Assembly: GCA_035297265.1 (NCBI GenBank)
Contig: DATGZH010000010.1
Span: 1-64,000 of the forward strand
From: DATGZH01 sp035297265
GTDB taxonomy: Bacteria; Actinomycetota; Acidimicrobiia; Acidimicrobiales; RAAP-2
Reading direction: 5' to 3'
DNA: 64,000 bases
Of this stretch, positions 1 through 8,154 are shown piece after piece (positions within the stretch are counted from its first letter, which is position 1; the number at the start of each line of letters is the position of its first letter). The position numbers and the translations under genes are program-made. The notes below the pieces were generated by a model. The model searched no databases. It was not told the DNA's origin and saw only the letters and a program-made list of their open reading frames with translations.

Positions 1-1
1 C

Positions 2-1132
2 CGCCGGGAGACCCGGTGTCCGAGCTGTGCCCGCCTCTACCGTTCCGACGCCCGCCATCTGGTGAAGGCCGGGCTCGAGGGCGGGAAGGGCGTCGACCCC
101 TCGGTGACCCGACACCCGGCCGTCCTCGTGACGCTGACCGCACCGTCCTTCGGGGCGGTGCACCGGGCGAGGCAGGGCAAGGCGCCCTGTCACCCGGGCG
201 ACCCCAAGGCCCGCTGTCCCCACGGAAGGCGCGTCGCCTGCTTCTTGCATCACGCCGACGACGAGGCGGTGGTCGGGACGCCCATCTGTCCAAGGTGTTA
301 CGACTACGAGGGCCAGGTCCTCCACAACGCCACCACCCCTGAGCTCTGGCGGAGGACCTCGATCTACATCCCCCGCTACCTGGCCAAGGTCCTCGGCCTC
401 ACCTTGGGCGAGCTCGACCAGAAACTGCGGATCTCCTTTGTCCGGGTGGCCGAGTTCCAACGCCGAGGCGCGGTCCACCTCCACGTGCTCGTCCGTCTCG
501 ACGCCGCTGATGGCGGGGACCCCGGTCCGTTGGCCGGAGAGCTGGCCGCCGCCTGTCTGGCCGCCGCCCGGGCAGTGCGGGTCGCCCATGTGCGGGGCGA
601 GACCTCCTGGGGCGACCAGGTCGACGTCGAGGTGCTCGATGACCGGGAGGGTTCCCGGGCCGGTCGGCTGGCCTCCTACGTGGCCAAGTACGCCGTCAAG
701 TCGTCCACGGCCGACGGCGCCCTCGACCAGCGGATCAGGAACGCAGAGGACCTGGTGTCCCGGCGGCTCAGTCCCCACGAGCGCCGCCAGGTGGCCACGG
801 CCTGGCGCCTCGGCGAACACCGGGATCGTGCGCATCTCCGGCGCTACGCCCACTGTTTCGGCTACGGGGGTCACTTCCTCACCAAGTCGAGGCGCTACTC
901 GACAACCTTCGGGGCGCTTCGGCGGGCCCGGGCCGAGTGGCGGGCGGCCAGGCGGCCGAGATGTGGTGCCGACGTCTGCGCGGTCTCCTACGAGTCCCGC
1001 TGGCGGGCGGTCGGGGTCGGATGGAAGAACCGAGGGGAGGCAATCCATGCCGAAGAGCAACGGGAGCACTACTTCGAGAACAAGCGACTGGGCATCGAGG
1101 CCCTCGCCGAGGAGCGCCAACAGCGGAGCTGA
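2..1132 (+). CDS. RepSA-type rolling-circle replication initiator, 5' end outside window
   Basis: The reading frame is open from the window edge, so the N-terminus is missing. Visible parts include a CPSC motif in the first codons, a second CPRC pair near 290-301, an HUH metal-binding motif (VHLHVLV, His codons at 476 and 482) and a YVAKY motif near 677-691 matching the YxxK catalytic tyrosine of HUH initiators. This arrangement is known from RepSA proteins of actinobacterial integrative elements such as pSAM2, which nick the element's origin for rolling-circle copying. The downstream excisionase and integrase genes fit that context. Family assignment is firm; that the element still moves is inferred. 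Confidence 0.85.
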   Translation, partial: RRETRCPSCARLYRSDARHLVKAGLEGGKGVDPSVTRHPAVLVTLTAPSFGAVHRARQGKAPCHPGDPKARCPHGRRVACFLHHADDEAVVGTPICPRCYDYEGQVLHNATTPELWRRTSIYIPRYLAKVLGLTLGELDQKLRISFVRVAEFQRRGAVHLHVLVRLDAADGGDPGPLAGELAAACLAAARAVRVAHVRGETSWGDQVDVEVLDDREGSRAGRLASYVAKYAVKSSTADGALDQRIRNAEDLVSRRLSPHERRQVATAWRLGEHRDRAHLRRYAHCFGYGGHFLTKSRRYSTTFGALRRARAEWRAARRPRCGADVCAVSYESRWRAVGVGWKNRGEAIHAEEQREHYFENKRLGIEALAEERQQRS

Positions 1133-1154
1133 CGAGCAGTCCGGCGGGTCCGGG

Positions 1155-1370
1155 GTGAGAGAGGGCCGCCACCACCCGGACCGCCTCGCCTTGAGCGTCG
1201 AAGAGGCCGCCGGGCTCCTCGGGATCTCGACCTGGCTGGCCTACGAGCTCGTCCACCAGGGCGAGCTGCCCTCGCTTCGGCTCGGTCGACGCATCGTCGT
1301 GCCTCGTGCTGCCTTGGAGCGGATGGTGGGCCTCGAGCGAGATGGCAACAACAGCGGTGACCCGGCGTAG
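1155..1370 (+). CDS. xis: Excisionase / MerR-type helix-turn-helix DNA-binding protein
   Basis: A 71-residue protein with the excisionase-family signature: LSVEEAAGLLGIS, then a second helix and SLRLGRRIVVPRAALERM, a winged helix-turn-helix. Excisionases bind arms of the attachment site and steer the tyrosine integrase toward excision. The GTG start at 1155 gives the compact family length. An in-frame ATG at 1047 is preceded by a strong GGGGAGG at 1034-1040, but would overlap the rep gene by 86 bp and add a low-complexity leader. The gene converges with the integrase, with only 2 bp between their stop codons. Confidence 0.75.
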   Translation: MREGRHHPDRLALSVEEAAGLLGISTWLAYELVHQGELPSLRLGRRIVVPRAALERMVGLERDGNNSGDPA

Positions 1371-1372
1371 GT

Positions 1373-2548
1373 CTAGGTGCCCCGGTCCACCTCGGCGTCC
1401 TCGAGCAGCTCGCCGAGGACCTCGGCCGCGGCGTAGTCGAGAGCCGGCAGGCTGTGCGAGTAGATGTTGAGGGTGGTCGCCCGGTCCCGGTGCCCGAGGC
1501 GGGACGAGATGGTGGCGATCGGCGTCCCGGTGGCCGCCAGGCTCGTGGCCACGTAGTGGCGCAGGTCGTGGAGGCGGACCCCTTCGATGCCGAGCTCCTT
1601 GCAGAGCCGGGCGAAGCGTCCGGTTGCTACGTCGGGTCGCCAGGGGGTCGTCCCGTCGAGCGAGGAGGAGAAGAGGAACGAGTCCTCGGTGACCTTGGTC
1701 CCGGCGAGCTCGGCGTACTCCTCCCAGGCGCCCCGGTGCTCGTGGAGCACGGCCACGGTGGCGGCGTCGAGGACGAGGCGCCGTCCTTGATGGGTCTTGG
1801 TGTCCTTCTCGACGACCTCGGTCCCGACAAGAGCGATCGAGCGGGAGATGAGCACCTCGCCAGGTCCCTCGTCGGGCAGGGTCAGGTCCCGCCAACGGAG
1901 GGCCAGGGCCTCCCCACGCCGACACCCGGTCACGGCCAGCACCCGCAGGTACACCCCGAAGTCGGGGTCGGCCTCCATGGCCCCGTTCAAGAGCCGGATG
2001 ACGACCTCGACCGAGGGCGGGGTGATCTCGTGGTAGGTGTCCCGGGGCGGCGTGGCGTCTTCGGCCGGGTTGACGGCAAGGAGTCCCCAGCGCTTGGCCT
2101 GGGCCAGGGCCTGGCGCAGGAGCACGTGGGACAGTCGCACCGTCCGCGGCGAGAGGGACCGCCCGCCCCGGCCGCCCGACTGGAGCAGCGTCGCGTACAG
2201 CCGGTCGAGGTCGATCGCCCGGAGCTTGGCCACCTTCACCGTGCCGATGCGGGGGACGACGTAGTAGTCGGCCACCCGGCGGTAGCCGTCGAGGGTCCCC
2301 GGTTCGATCTGGCTGGCCTTGAGCTCGAAGAAGCGCTCCAGCAGCTCGGCGACGGTGAGCGCTCCGGCCGAGGCGTAGCGGCCGTCGTTGACCTCGGTCA
2401 CCAGTCGGGCGAGGACCGCCTGCGCCTCGCGCTTGGTACCGCGCACCGTTCGCTGGGCGTAACGCTTCTTCCCGGTCGTCGAATCACGCCCCAGATAGGC
2501 GCTCACCCGCCAGGAGTCGCCGCCCCGTCGCTGGATGTGGCCCTGCAT
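1373..2548 (-). CDS. int: Site-specific tyrosine recombinase (phage/ICE-type integrase)
   Basis: A 391-residue integrase. The N-terminal about 60 residues look like an arm-binding domain (GKKRYAQRTVRGTKREA), residues 65-160 like a SAM-like core-binding domain, and the C-terminus holds the catalytic residues: R210 (TGCRRGE), H327 and R330 (LHDLRH), H353 (LGHRD) and nucleophile Y363 (NIYSH). All are present, so it should be active. Its start faces a tRNA-Pro gene 112 bp away, and its 3' end abuts the excisionase. Function: integration and excision of the element at that tRNA by strand exchange through a 3'-phosphotyrosine. Confidence 0.92.
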   Translation of the reverse strand: MQGHIQRRGGDSWRVSAYLGRDSTTGKKRYAQRTVRGTKREAQAVLARLVTEVNDGRYASAGALTVAELLERFFELKASQIEPGTLDGYRRVADYYVVPRIGTVKVAKLRAIDLDRLYATLLQSGGRGGRSLSPRTVRLSHVLLRQALAQAKRWGLLAVNPAEDATPPRDTYHEITPPSVEVVIRLLNGAMEADPDFGVYLRVLAVTGCRRGEALALRWRDLTLPDEGPGEVLISRSIALVGTEVVEKDTKTHQGRRLVLDAATVAVLHEHRGAWEEYAELAGTKVTEDSFLFSSSLDGTTPWRPDVATGRFARLCKELGIEGVRLHDLRHYVATSLAATGTPIATISSRLGHRDRATTLNIYSHSLPALDYAAAEVLGELLEDAEVDRGT

Positions 2549-2700
2549 CGCCGCACCTCCTGGCCCTGCTCACCCGGAGCTCGGGATTGCCAAGAGATTG
2601 CCACAAGGCTGTATCAACGCCGAGCCCAGCCAGAGAATAGGGTCCTGAGCTGGTTCAAGCTGGTCGGGCTGGCCGGATTTGAACCGGCGACCTCTTGACC
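2549..2700. other. Probable attachment-site (att) end of the integrative element
   Basis: This covers the gap between the integrase start and the 3' half of tRNA-Pro. Elements of this type usually recombine within the 3' end of a tRNA, leaving a repeat of that end at the far side. The integrase borders this tRNA 3' end, so the core site most likely lies in about 2661-2700. The matching repeat would lie left of the window and cannot be seen, so the boundary is inferred. Confidence 0.4.
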
Positions 2701-2738
2701 CCCAGTCAAGCGCGCTAACCAAGCTGCGCCACAGCCCG
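2661..2738 (-). tRNA. tRNA-Pro, anticodon GGG
   Basis: On the minus strand the sequence begins CGGGCTGT and ends CAGCCCGACCA, giving a 7-bp acceptor stem, discriminator A and an encoded CCA. The anticodon stem is CTTGA/TCAAG around the loop CTGGGGG, placing GGG at positions 34-36. The T arm contains GGTTCAAATCC. The gene appears intact, so any element integrated at its 3' end has restored the tRNA. Confidence 0.95.
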
Positions 2739-2924
2739 TGTCGCCGAAGGCTGCCAGTCATGGCCGCCCGCGGACGAAGAGCCATCATAGTTATGCGCTG
2801 GCCGGCGAGTTCTGAGCCCGCGGATGGCCGCACGACGAGCCACGTGCCCCGGTCCTTTGGCATCGGTGATTCCGCAACGGGGTGCCGCCGATCGAGCCGG
2901 CACCTGGGGTAACGTCGCTCGACC

Positions 2925-3396
2925 ATGCACCTGGTGGGGCGTTTACGCCGCGAACCGGCCTTCACCATCTGGCGTAGACGCACCGCCTCGTTGACCCTGG
3001 TCACCGCCCTGACGACTCTGGGGCTCGCCGTTCTTTTCGCCGTCCCGGCCGGTGCCGTTGGCACGACGCTCTACGTCGCTTCCACCGGCACGGACACCGG
3101 GAACTGCCAATCAATGGCGTCACCCTGCGCCACGATCGGCTACGCCCTCAGCCAGGGCTCAGCCAACGACACCATCGACGTGGGACCCGGCACCTTCACC
3201 GAGGAGACCCTCGTCATGAGCTACCCGGTCACGATCAACGGCGCTGGCGCCTCCAACACCATCGTGGACGTCTCACAGCACAATCCGATCTGCGCGACCT
3301 ACATCGCCGTGGCCATTTCGATCACGACCACCAACAACCCCTGCGTCTATCCCGGCCCCAGTGCTGGGAGCTACACCTTCAATGGGATGACCATCG
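2925..3396 (+). pseudogene. 5' part of secreted beta-helix/GYW-repeat protein, interrupted by IS3-family element
   Basis: This encodes the N-terminal about 157 residues of a surface protein. There is a signal peptide with a hydrophobic stretch (LTTLGLAVLFAVPAGAVG) and an Ala-x-Ala-type exit, then the start of a parallel beta-helix domain (CATIGYALSQG, VGPGTFTEETL) as in DUF1565/pectate-lyase-like proteins. The frame is cut at 3396 by the insertion element. Removing that element and one TCG repeat rejoins this part in frame with the part from 4783. As it stands, this fragment would add about 43 residues read from the element before a stop at 3527. Confidence 0.85.
3394..3396. repeat. Target-site duplication TCG, left copy
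   Basis: TCG immediately precedes the left inverted repeat and recurs at 4780-4782 right after the right inverted repeat. A 3-bp duplication is typical of many IS3-family elements. Together the two copies fix the element boundaries. Confidence 0.85.
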
Positions 3397-3424
3397 TGAA
3401 ACGTCCTGGGTTTCCTGGAGGCTC
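3397..3424 (+). repeat. Left terminal inverted repeat of the IS
   Basis: This 28-bp end pairs with 4752-4779, with mismatches only at positions 16, 18 and 19 counted from the outer end. The first 15 bases are identical, starting with TG as expected for IS3-family ends. Confidence 0.9.
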
Positions 3425-3447
3425 CCGAGCTTGGAAAGCTAGGAGCC

Positions 3448-3786
3448 ATGGAGCCAGACGACAAGAAGCCATCCCGCAAGCTGTATCCCCAGGAGCTCAA
3501 GGATCGGGCGATCCGTATGGTGCTTGAGGCCCGGGAACAGCATCCCGGTGACCTGAGCATCGTGGGACGTATCGCCCGCCAACTGGGCATCGGTGACCAG
3601 TCTCTCAGGAACTGGGTCAACCAGGCCGACATCGACCGGGGCAAACGGGCCGGACTCTCGAGCGAAGAGCGCGAGGAGCTGAAGGAGCTGCGCAAGGAGA
3701 ACAAGGAGCTGAAGCGCTCCAATGAGATCCTGCGCCGGGCGTCGGCGTATTTCGCCCAGGCGGAGCTCGACCGCCCACTCAGGTGA
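3448..3786 (+). CDS. IS3-family transposase OrfA (helix-turn-helix, leucine-zipper protein)
   Basis: A 112-residue protein with an N-terminal HTH_Tnp_1-type domain (ELKDRAIRMVLEAREQ, IARQLGIGDQSLRNWV) and a C-terminal heptad region rich in Leu, Glu and Lys (ERLEEL-like, KELRKENKELKRSNEILRR), the usual dimerisation zipper. It binds the terminal repeats and acts as regulator, or as the N-terminal part of OrfAB. The start has AGGAG just upstream. The stop overlaps the orfB GTG start in a GTGA. No classic A6G slippery run was seen near the overlap. Confidence 0.92.
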   Translation: MEPDDKKPSRKLYPQELKDRAIRMVLEAREQHPGDLSIVGRIARQLGIGDQSLRNWVNQADIDRGKRAGLSSEEREELKELRKENKELKRSNEILRRASAYFAQAELDRPLR

Positions 3787-4739
3787 TCGTCGGCTTCATC
3801 GACGAGAACCGCTCCGACCTCGGGGTCGAGCCCATCTGCAAGGAGCTGCAGGTGGCCCCAAGCACCTACTACGCGGCGAAGAGCCGGCCGCCCTCGGCCC
3901 GGGCCGTGCGCGACGCCGCACTCATCCCCGTCCTCGTGGCCCTCTGGACCGCCAACCGAAGGATCTATGGGGTGCGCAAGCTCTGGAGGGCGACCCGTCG
4001 GGCCGGCTATCACCTCGGGCGGGACCAGGTGGCCCGCCTCATGAGGTTGGCCGGCATCGAGGGGCACAACCGGGGGAGGAAACTCCGCACCACCAGGCCC
4101 GATCCCACAGCCGGGCGCCATCCCGACCTCGTCGAACGCCATTTCGAGGCCGAGGAGCCCAATCGTCTGTGGGTGACCGACCTCACGTACGTGGCCACCT
4201 GGCAAGGCTTCGCCTATGTCTGTTTCATCGTCGACGCCTTCAGTCGCATGATCGTCGGCTGGCGGGTGGCCACCCACATGCGCACCGACATGGTCCTCGA
4301 CGCCTTGGAGATGGCCCGCTGGAAGCGCGGCACTGTCCTCGAGGGCCTGATCGCCCACTCCGACGCCGGGTCGCAATTTACGTCCATCCGTTATGGCGAG
4401 CGCTTGGCAGAACTGGGGGCACTGCCCTCGATCGGTTCGGTCGGCGACGCCTACGACAACGCGCTGGCCGAGGCGATCAACGCCACCTACAAGGCCGAGC
4501 TCGTCCGAGGTCCAGGCCAGGGGCCGTGGAAGAACGTCGACGACCTCGAGTTGGCGACGCTCTCTTGGGTCCACTGGTACAACACCGAACGGTTGCACGA
4601 GTACCTCGATTACGTCCCACCGGCCGAATTCGAGGACGACTGGCAGAACGACCTCCCGCTGTACGCCTCGGAGAGCCCCGCAAACGACGCGGGTGGTAGG
4701 AAAGGACCCGGAGAACTGACCCTCACAGGACAGCTTTGA
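3783..4739 (+). CDS. IS3-family transposase OrfB (DDE catalytic subunit)
   Basis: A 318-residue protein. The N-terminal about 100 residues match the HTH_21-type region (NRRIYGVRKLWR). The rest is an rve integrase core. The catalytic triad is D133 (LWVTDLTYV), D194 (AHSDAGSQFTS) and E230 (NALAEAIN), giving the DD(35)E spacing of the IS3 family. It lies in the -1 frame relative to orfA. The product cuts and joins the element ends during transposition. The frame is intact, so the copy may be active. Confidence 0.94.
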   Translation: MIVGFIDENRSDLGVEPICKELQVAPSTYYAAKSRPPSARAVRDAALIPVLVALWTANRRIYGVRKLWRATRRAGYHLGRDQVARLMRLAGIEGHNRGRKLRTTRPDPTAGRHPDLVERHFEAEEPNRLWVTDLTYVATWQGFAYVCFIVDAFSRMIVGWRVATHMRTDMVLDALEMARWKRGTVLEGLIAHSDAGSQFTSIRYGERLAELGALPSIGSVGDAYDNALAEAINATYKAELVRGPGQGPWKNVDDLELATLSWVHWYNTERLHEYLDYVPPAEFEDDWQNDLPLYASESPANDAGGRKGPGELTLTGQL

Positions 4740-4751
4740 ATCAAAGAAGCC

Positions 4752-4779
4752 GAGCCTCCATCAGACCCAGGACGTTTCA
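4752..4779 (-). repeat. Right terminal inverted repeat of the IS
   Basis: The reverse complement of the left end at 3397-3424, with 25 of 28 matches. It is followed directly by the TCG duplication at 4780-4782. Confidence 0.9.
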
Positions 4780-4782
4780 TCG

Positions 4783-6692
4783 AGGGTAACCCCGGTCAGA
4801 TTGCTTCCTCGACCGTGCTCCCCTTCCTGATGTTCGCCCAGAACCTGCCGCCGGACACATCGATCTCGTTCACGAACGACGACCTGGTCACGAACACCAC
4901 GATCGACCCTGCTCTCGGCACGGACGAAAGCATCGGCGTCTACGACCTCGGCTCCGGTCCGACTGACTCGGTCACAGTGTCGAACGACGTCTTGAGCGGG
5001 TTCTTCCAGCCGACTTTCATGGAGGGGTTTCCAGGCACGTTGGTCGCTACCGACAGCACCTACGAGGACCTCACTCCGATCACGCCTGGCCCCTTTGCCC
5101 CAGAAGGGGTCTATCTCCTGGCGGACGCCGGCGGGCCCATGACCGGGAGCTACACCATCTCGGGCAACACCTTCGAGGGCTACTCGGGCTACGGCGTCCG
5201 GGCCAAGTCGGGGTTCTTCAACCCGAACCAGACCGGTGTTCTCCAGAACGTCTCGGTACGAGGCAACCTCGTCGACGTCGGCACCCTGGCGTCCTCCCAG
5301 AACGGGTCGGCCGCCATCGGCATCGTGGGTGCCAACAACGGCGGCAATACGATCAGCGGGGTCACCGTGGCCAGCAATTCGGTCACCGCGTCCGGAGCCG
5401 GCGCGGTCGACGTCCAAGTGAGCGGCAACGTGGCGGGCAACAACTTCTCGGGGATCCGGGTCACTGGCAACGATCTCCTGGGCGGCCCGACCGTCACGGG
5501 TATCGACAACGAAGTGCCGACCGCGGTCGACGGAGCGGCGAACTTCTGGGGCGAGCCCGGCGGACCCGGAGCGCCCGGTGCCACGGTCGTCGCCTCCGGG
5601 AACGGGGGGACAGTGACCACCGCCCCTTCGGCCGTACAGTCCGTCTTCTCGCCCGCCGCGGTGACGGCCTCGCCCACCGCGGCCGGACCGGTGACGAGCG
5701 CCCTCGTCGCCTGGTCGGCTCCCTCGTCGGCCGCGGACGTCCCGGTGACCGCCTACTCAGTCACGGCCACCGATCTGAACACCGGGGTGACCGGCGCAGC
5801 GATCCTGGCCGCCGCCTCGACGACCTCCATCGTCGTTCCCGGTTTGGTCGCGGGCGATCGCTACCAGTTCGCGGTCACCGCCGAGAACACCCTCATCATC
5901 ACGGCGCCGGGGATCTCGAACGTGGTCGGTGGTCCGGACGGCCGCGGCTACTGGCTCGACGCCACTGACGGCGGCATCTTCACGTTCGGCTCGGCCCAGT
6001 TCTACGGCTCGACGGGCAACCTGGTGCTCAACCAGCCGATGGTCGGGATGGCCGCCACCCCTGACGGGAAGGGCTACTGGCTCGTGGCGGCCGATGGCGG
6101 CGTTTTCGCCTTCGGCGACGCCGGCTATTTCGGCTCGATGGGCGGCAAGCACCTGAACGAGCCCGTCGTCGGGATGGCCTCGACGCCGAGCGGACGGGGC
6201 TACTGGCTCGTGGCGAGGGACGGCGGCCTCTTCGCCTTCGGCGACGCCGGCTATTTCGGCTCGACCGGGGGCATGGCCCTCAACGCCCCAATTCTGGCCA
6301 TGACCTCGACCCCTGACGGTAAGGGCTACTGGCTCGTGGCGGCCGATGGCGGGCTCTTCAACTTCGGCGACGCCGGCTACTACGGGTCGGGGGCCACACT
6401 GACGCTCGGCGGACCGGTCGTCGGTATCGCCACCTCCCCCACCGGCCACGGCTACTGGATGGCCACCACCAACGGCGGCGTCTTCGCCTTCGGTGACGCC
6501 ACGTTCTTCGGCTCGATGGCCACGCAACCCCTTACCCAGCCCATCGTGGGCATCGCCGCCAACCCGACCGGTTCGGGCTACTGGCTCGACGCCCGTGACG
6601 GCGGCGTCTTCGCCTTCGGCGGCACCCAGTTCTGGGGGTCGATGGGCGGCACACCGTTGAACGCGCCCGTCGTCGGCATGGCCGCCCACTGA
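4783..6692 (+). pseudogene. 3' part of the interrupted beta-helix / FnIII / GYW-repeat surface protein
   Basis: This continues the frame of the gene starting at 2925; joining 3396 to 4783 gives an unbroken 793-residue protein. The order is: rest of the beta-helix (to about 5600, with many Asn/Gly-rich turns), a fibronectin-III-like module (about 5665-5890, VPVTAYSVTATDL, GLVAGDRYQFAVTAENT), then six 42-residue GYW repeats to the C-terminus. No sortase or membrane anchor is visible. The fragment has an internal ATG at 4830, so a signal-less product could be made, but export would fail. Confidence 0.85.
5946..6692 (+). repeat. Six in-frame 126-bp (42-aa) GYW repeats
   Basis: GGC TAC TGG codons (GYW) begin at 5946, 6072, 6198, 6324, 6450 and 6576, exactly 126 bp apart. 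Each unit reads roughly GYWL-x3-DGGvFaFGdA-x-ffGS and ends in PvvGmA-x-tP-x-G. The even length suggests a propeller-like or solenoid fold with one blade per unit. Repeats of this kind occur in predicted surface proteins of high-GC actinobacteria; their function is unknown to me. Confidence 0.9.
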
Positions 6693-6762
6693 GCATCGTC
6701 TGAGCACGGCCTGGCACGACCGTCGACCCTGAGCTCGACTTCGGCTTGTCGTGACGGGCCCG

Positions 6763-7802
6763 TCAGCCGATCACGATCGTGGCCGTGGCCTTCTCGGCCT
6801 TGGGGACGCTCACGGTCACCGTGTGGTTGGTCGGGTTGGGGTTGCTCGAGGTCGGCACGGTGACCGAGACGACGAGCTCGCCGGACCACGGGATCGCCGT
6901 GGAGTTGACCTTGACCCCCTTGATCTTGACCTTCGTCTTCGGGAGGTAGCCGGTGCCGTAGATCACGAGGGTCTGCTGGGCGCCGTAGACGAGGGTGCCC
7001 GGCACGAACGTGTTGACCGTCGGGTTAGCGAGGACGTGGAATACGGCGGCCGTCGTGATCCCGACGGGACTGGTCAGAGGAGCCAGACACCAGGCGTGGT
7101 GGTCTTGGTCGTCGTGACGGCAACCGCGAGGGTCTTGCCCGACCCCGAGACGAGGGTGGCCGTGACACCTGTCCCGGGGCCGACCACGCTCGCGGTGTCG
7201 CTGGCCGACAACCCGGTGCCCTTCAGCTTGAAGGTGACGTCCTTGCCCGGGTAGACGTTGGGCTTCTTGAATTGGGTGAAGGCCGGACCCTGCGTGCCCG
7301 TGGTCACGACCACCGACGACGAATTGACGGTGTCGGTGACCGGACCGTAGACGTTGACGAAGGCACCCGAACAGGCGAGGCACTGCACGATCGTGTACTG
7401 CGTGCCACTCGTCGGGATGAACGAGCCACCGTTGGTCACGAGCAGGTCGCCGTTCACCGTCTCCGAGCCCGATGTGACGATCTTGCCGGCCGAGGAAGCC
7501 GAGTCCAGCGTCACCTGGAGAGTCGAGGAGGATGCGAACTGCAGGCCGGTCACGTTGAGGGGCACACCCGTCTGCAACAAGAGGAGGCCGGCGTTCAGGA
7601 ACGGGACGCTGATCGAGTGGCTCGACGTGCTCGTGTCGTCGATCGTGCCCGAGACCGTGTTGTCCAGGGTGCCCGAGCCGGCATTGGCCGCCTGGAGGGC
7701 GTAGCCGTTGGTGAGGACGATGTCGAAGACGTTGGTGTTGTTGACGACCGAGTCGTCGCCGAGCGGGAAGTAGCCGATCCGGATCAACGACCTCGTGGAC
7801 AA
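6763..7802 (-). pseudogene. TIG/Ig-like surface protein remnant: frameshifted and missing its N-terminus
   Basis: Two reading frames appear to make up one gene. From about 7780 down to 7074 it encodes a Ser/Thr-rich beta protein ending in an Ig-like module (KPNVYPGKDVTFKLKGTG, VSGSGKTLAVAVTT, TPGVWLL). From about 7085 to 6763 another frame continues the same kind of module (SPVGITTAAVFHVLANP) and adds a second (TLVYGAQQTLVIYGTGYLP). A one- or two-base indel near 7074-7082 explains the break. At the 5' side the homology stops at about 7780 against a truncated corA, with no signal peptide. It is a remnant, or a sequencing or assembly artefact. Confidence 0.7.
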
Positions 7803-8154
7803 CTACCGAGACCTCCTGAGCGGGGTGATGGACACCCACATCTCGACCGTCTCGAACCGCCTGAACGTCGTCATGAAGCAGCTCACGATCATCGCCACGA
7901 TCTTCCTACCTCTCAGTTTCCTGACCGGCTTCTTCGGCCAGAACTTCGCCTGGATGATCACCCACATCACGAGCCTCTGGGTCTTCTTGACCTTCGGGAT
8001 CGGCCTCGAACTGGCCACCGTCGTCTTCCTCGTCGGGCTCTTCTGGAAAACGGGGCTGGCTCGGCGGGCCGACGAACTGATCGCTGGCAGACTCCGGCCC
8101 GGCTGGGGACCCGGTGAGGACCTCAGCGGGCGACCTGGACCGGCAGGTGCTTGA
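7783..8154 (+). pseudogene. C-terminal fragment of a CorA-family magnesium/divalent-cation transporter
   Basis: Only the C-terminal quarter of CorA is present: the end of the long stalk helix (INDLVDNYRDLLSGVMD, STVSNRLNVVMKQLT), TM1 (IIATIFLPLSFLTGFF), the pore-mouth motif GQN in place of GMN, and TM2 (VFLTFGIGLELATVVFL). A TAG at 7771-7773 closes the frame upstream, so the cytoplasmic domain is lost. The tail past TM2 is about 30 residues longer than usual and overlaps the P450 3' end by 32 bp. It is almost certainly non-functional. Confidence 0.85.

Larger units (their letters stand above)
3397..4779 (+). mobile_element. Complete IS3-family insertion sequence, 1383 bp
   Basis: The element runs from TGAAACGTCCTGGGT at 3397 to its complement ending at 4779. 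It encodes two overlapping frames, orfA and orfB, in the relation needed for -1 frameshifting to an OrfAB transposase. The terminal repeats match at 25 of 28 positions and are flanked by a TCG duplication. Intact ends, intact frames and an exact duplication indicate a recent insertion. I do not assign a subgroup. Confidence 0.93.

Noticed and set aside
3700..3786. A classic A6G slippery heptamer for IS3 frameshifting
   Set aside because: None is visible upstream of the orfA/orfB overlap; the overlap GTGA may allow reinitiation or a different slip site.
6763..7839. A single intact minus-strand gene
   Set aside because: Only its last about 105 codons fit the Ig-like pattern; upstream the coding sequence is in another frame, so a frameshift explains it better.
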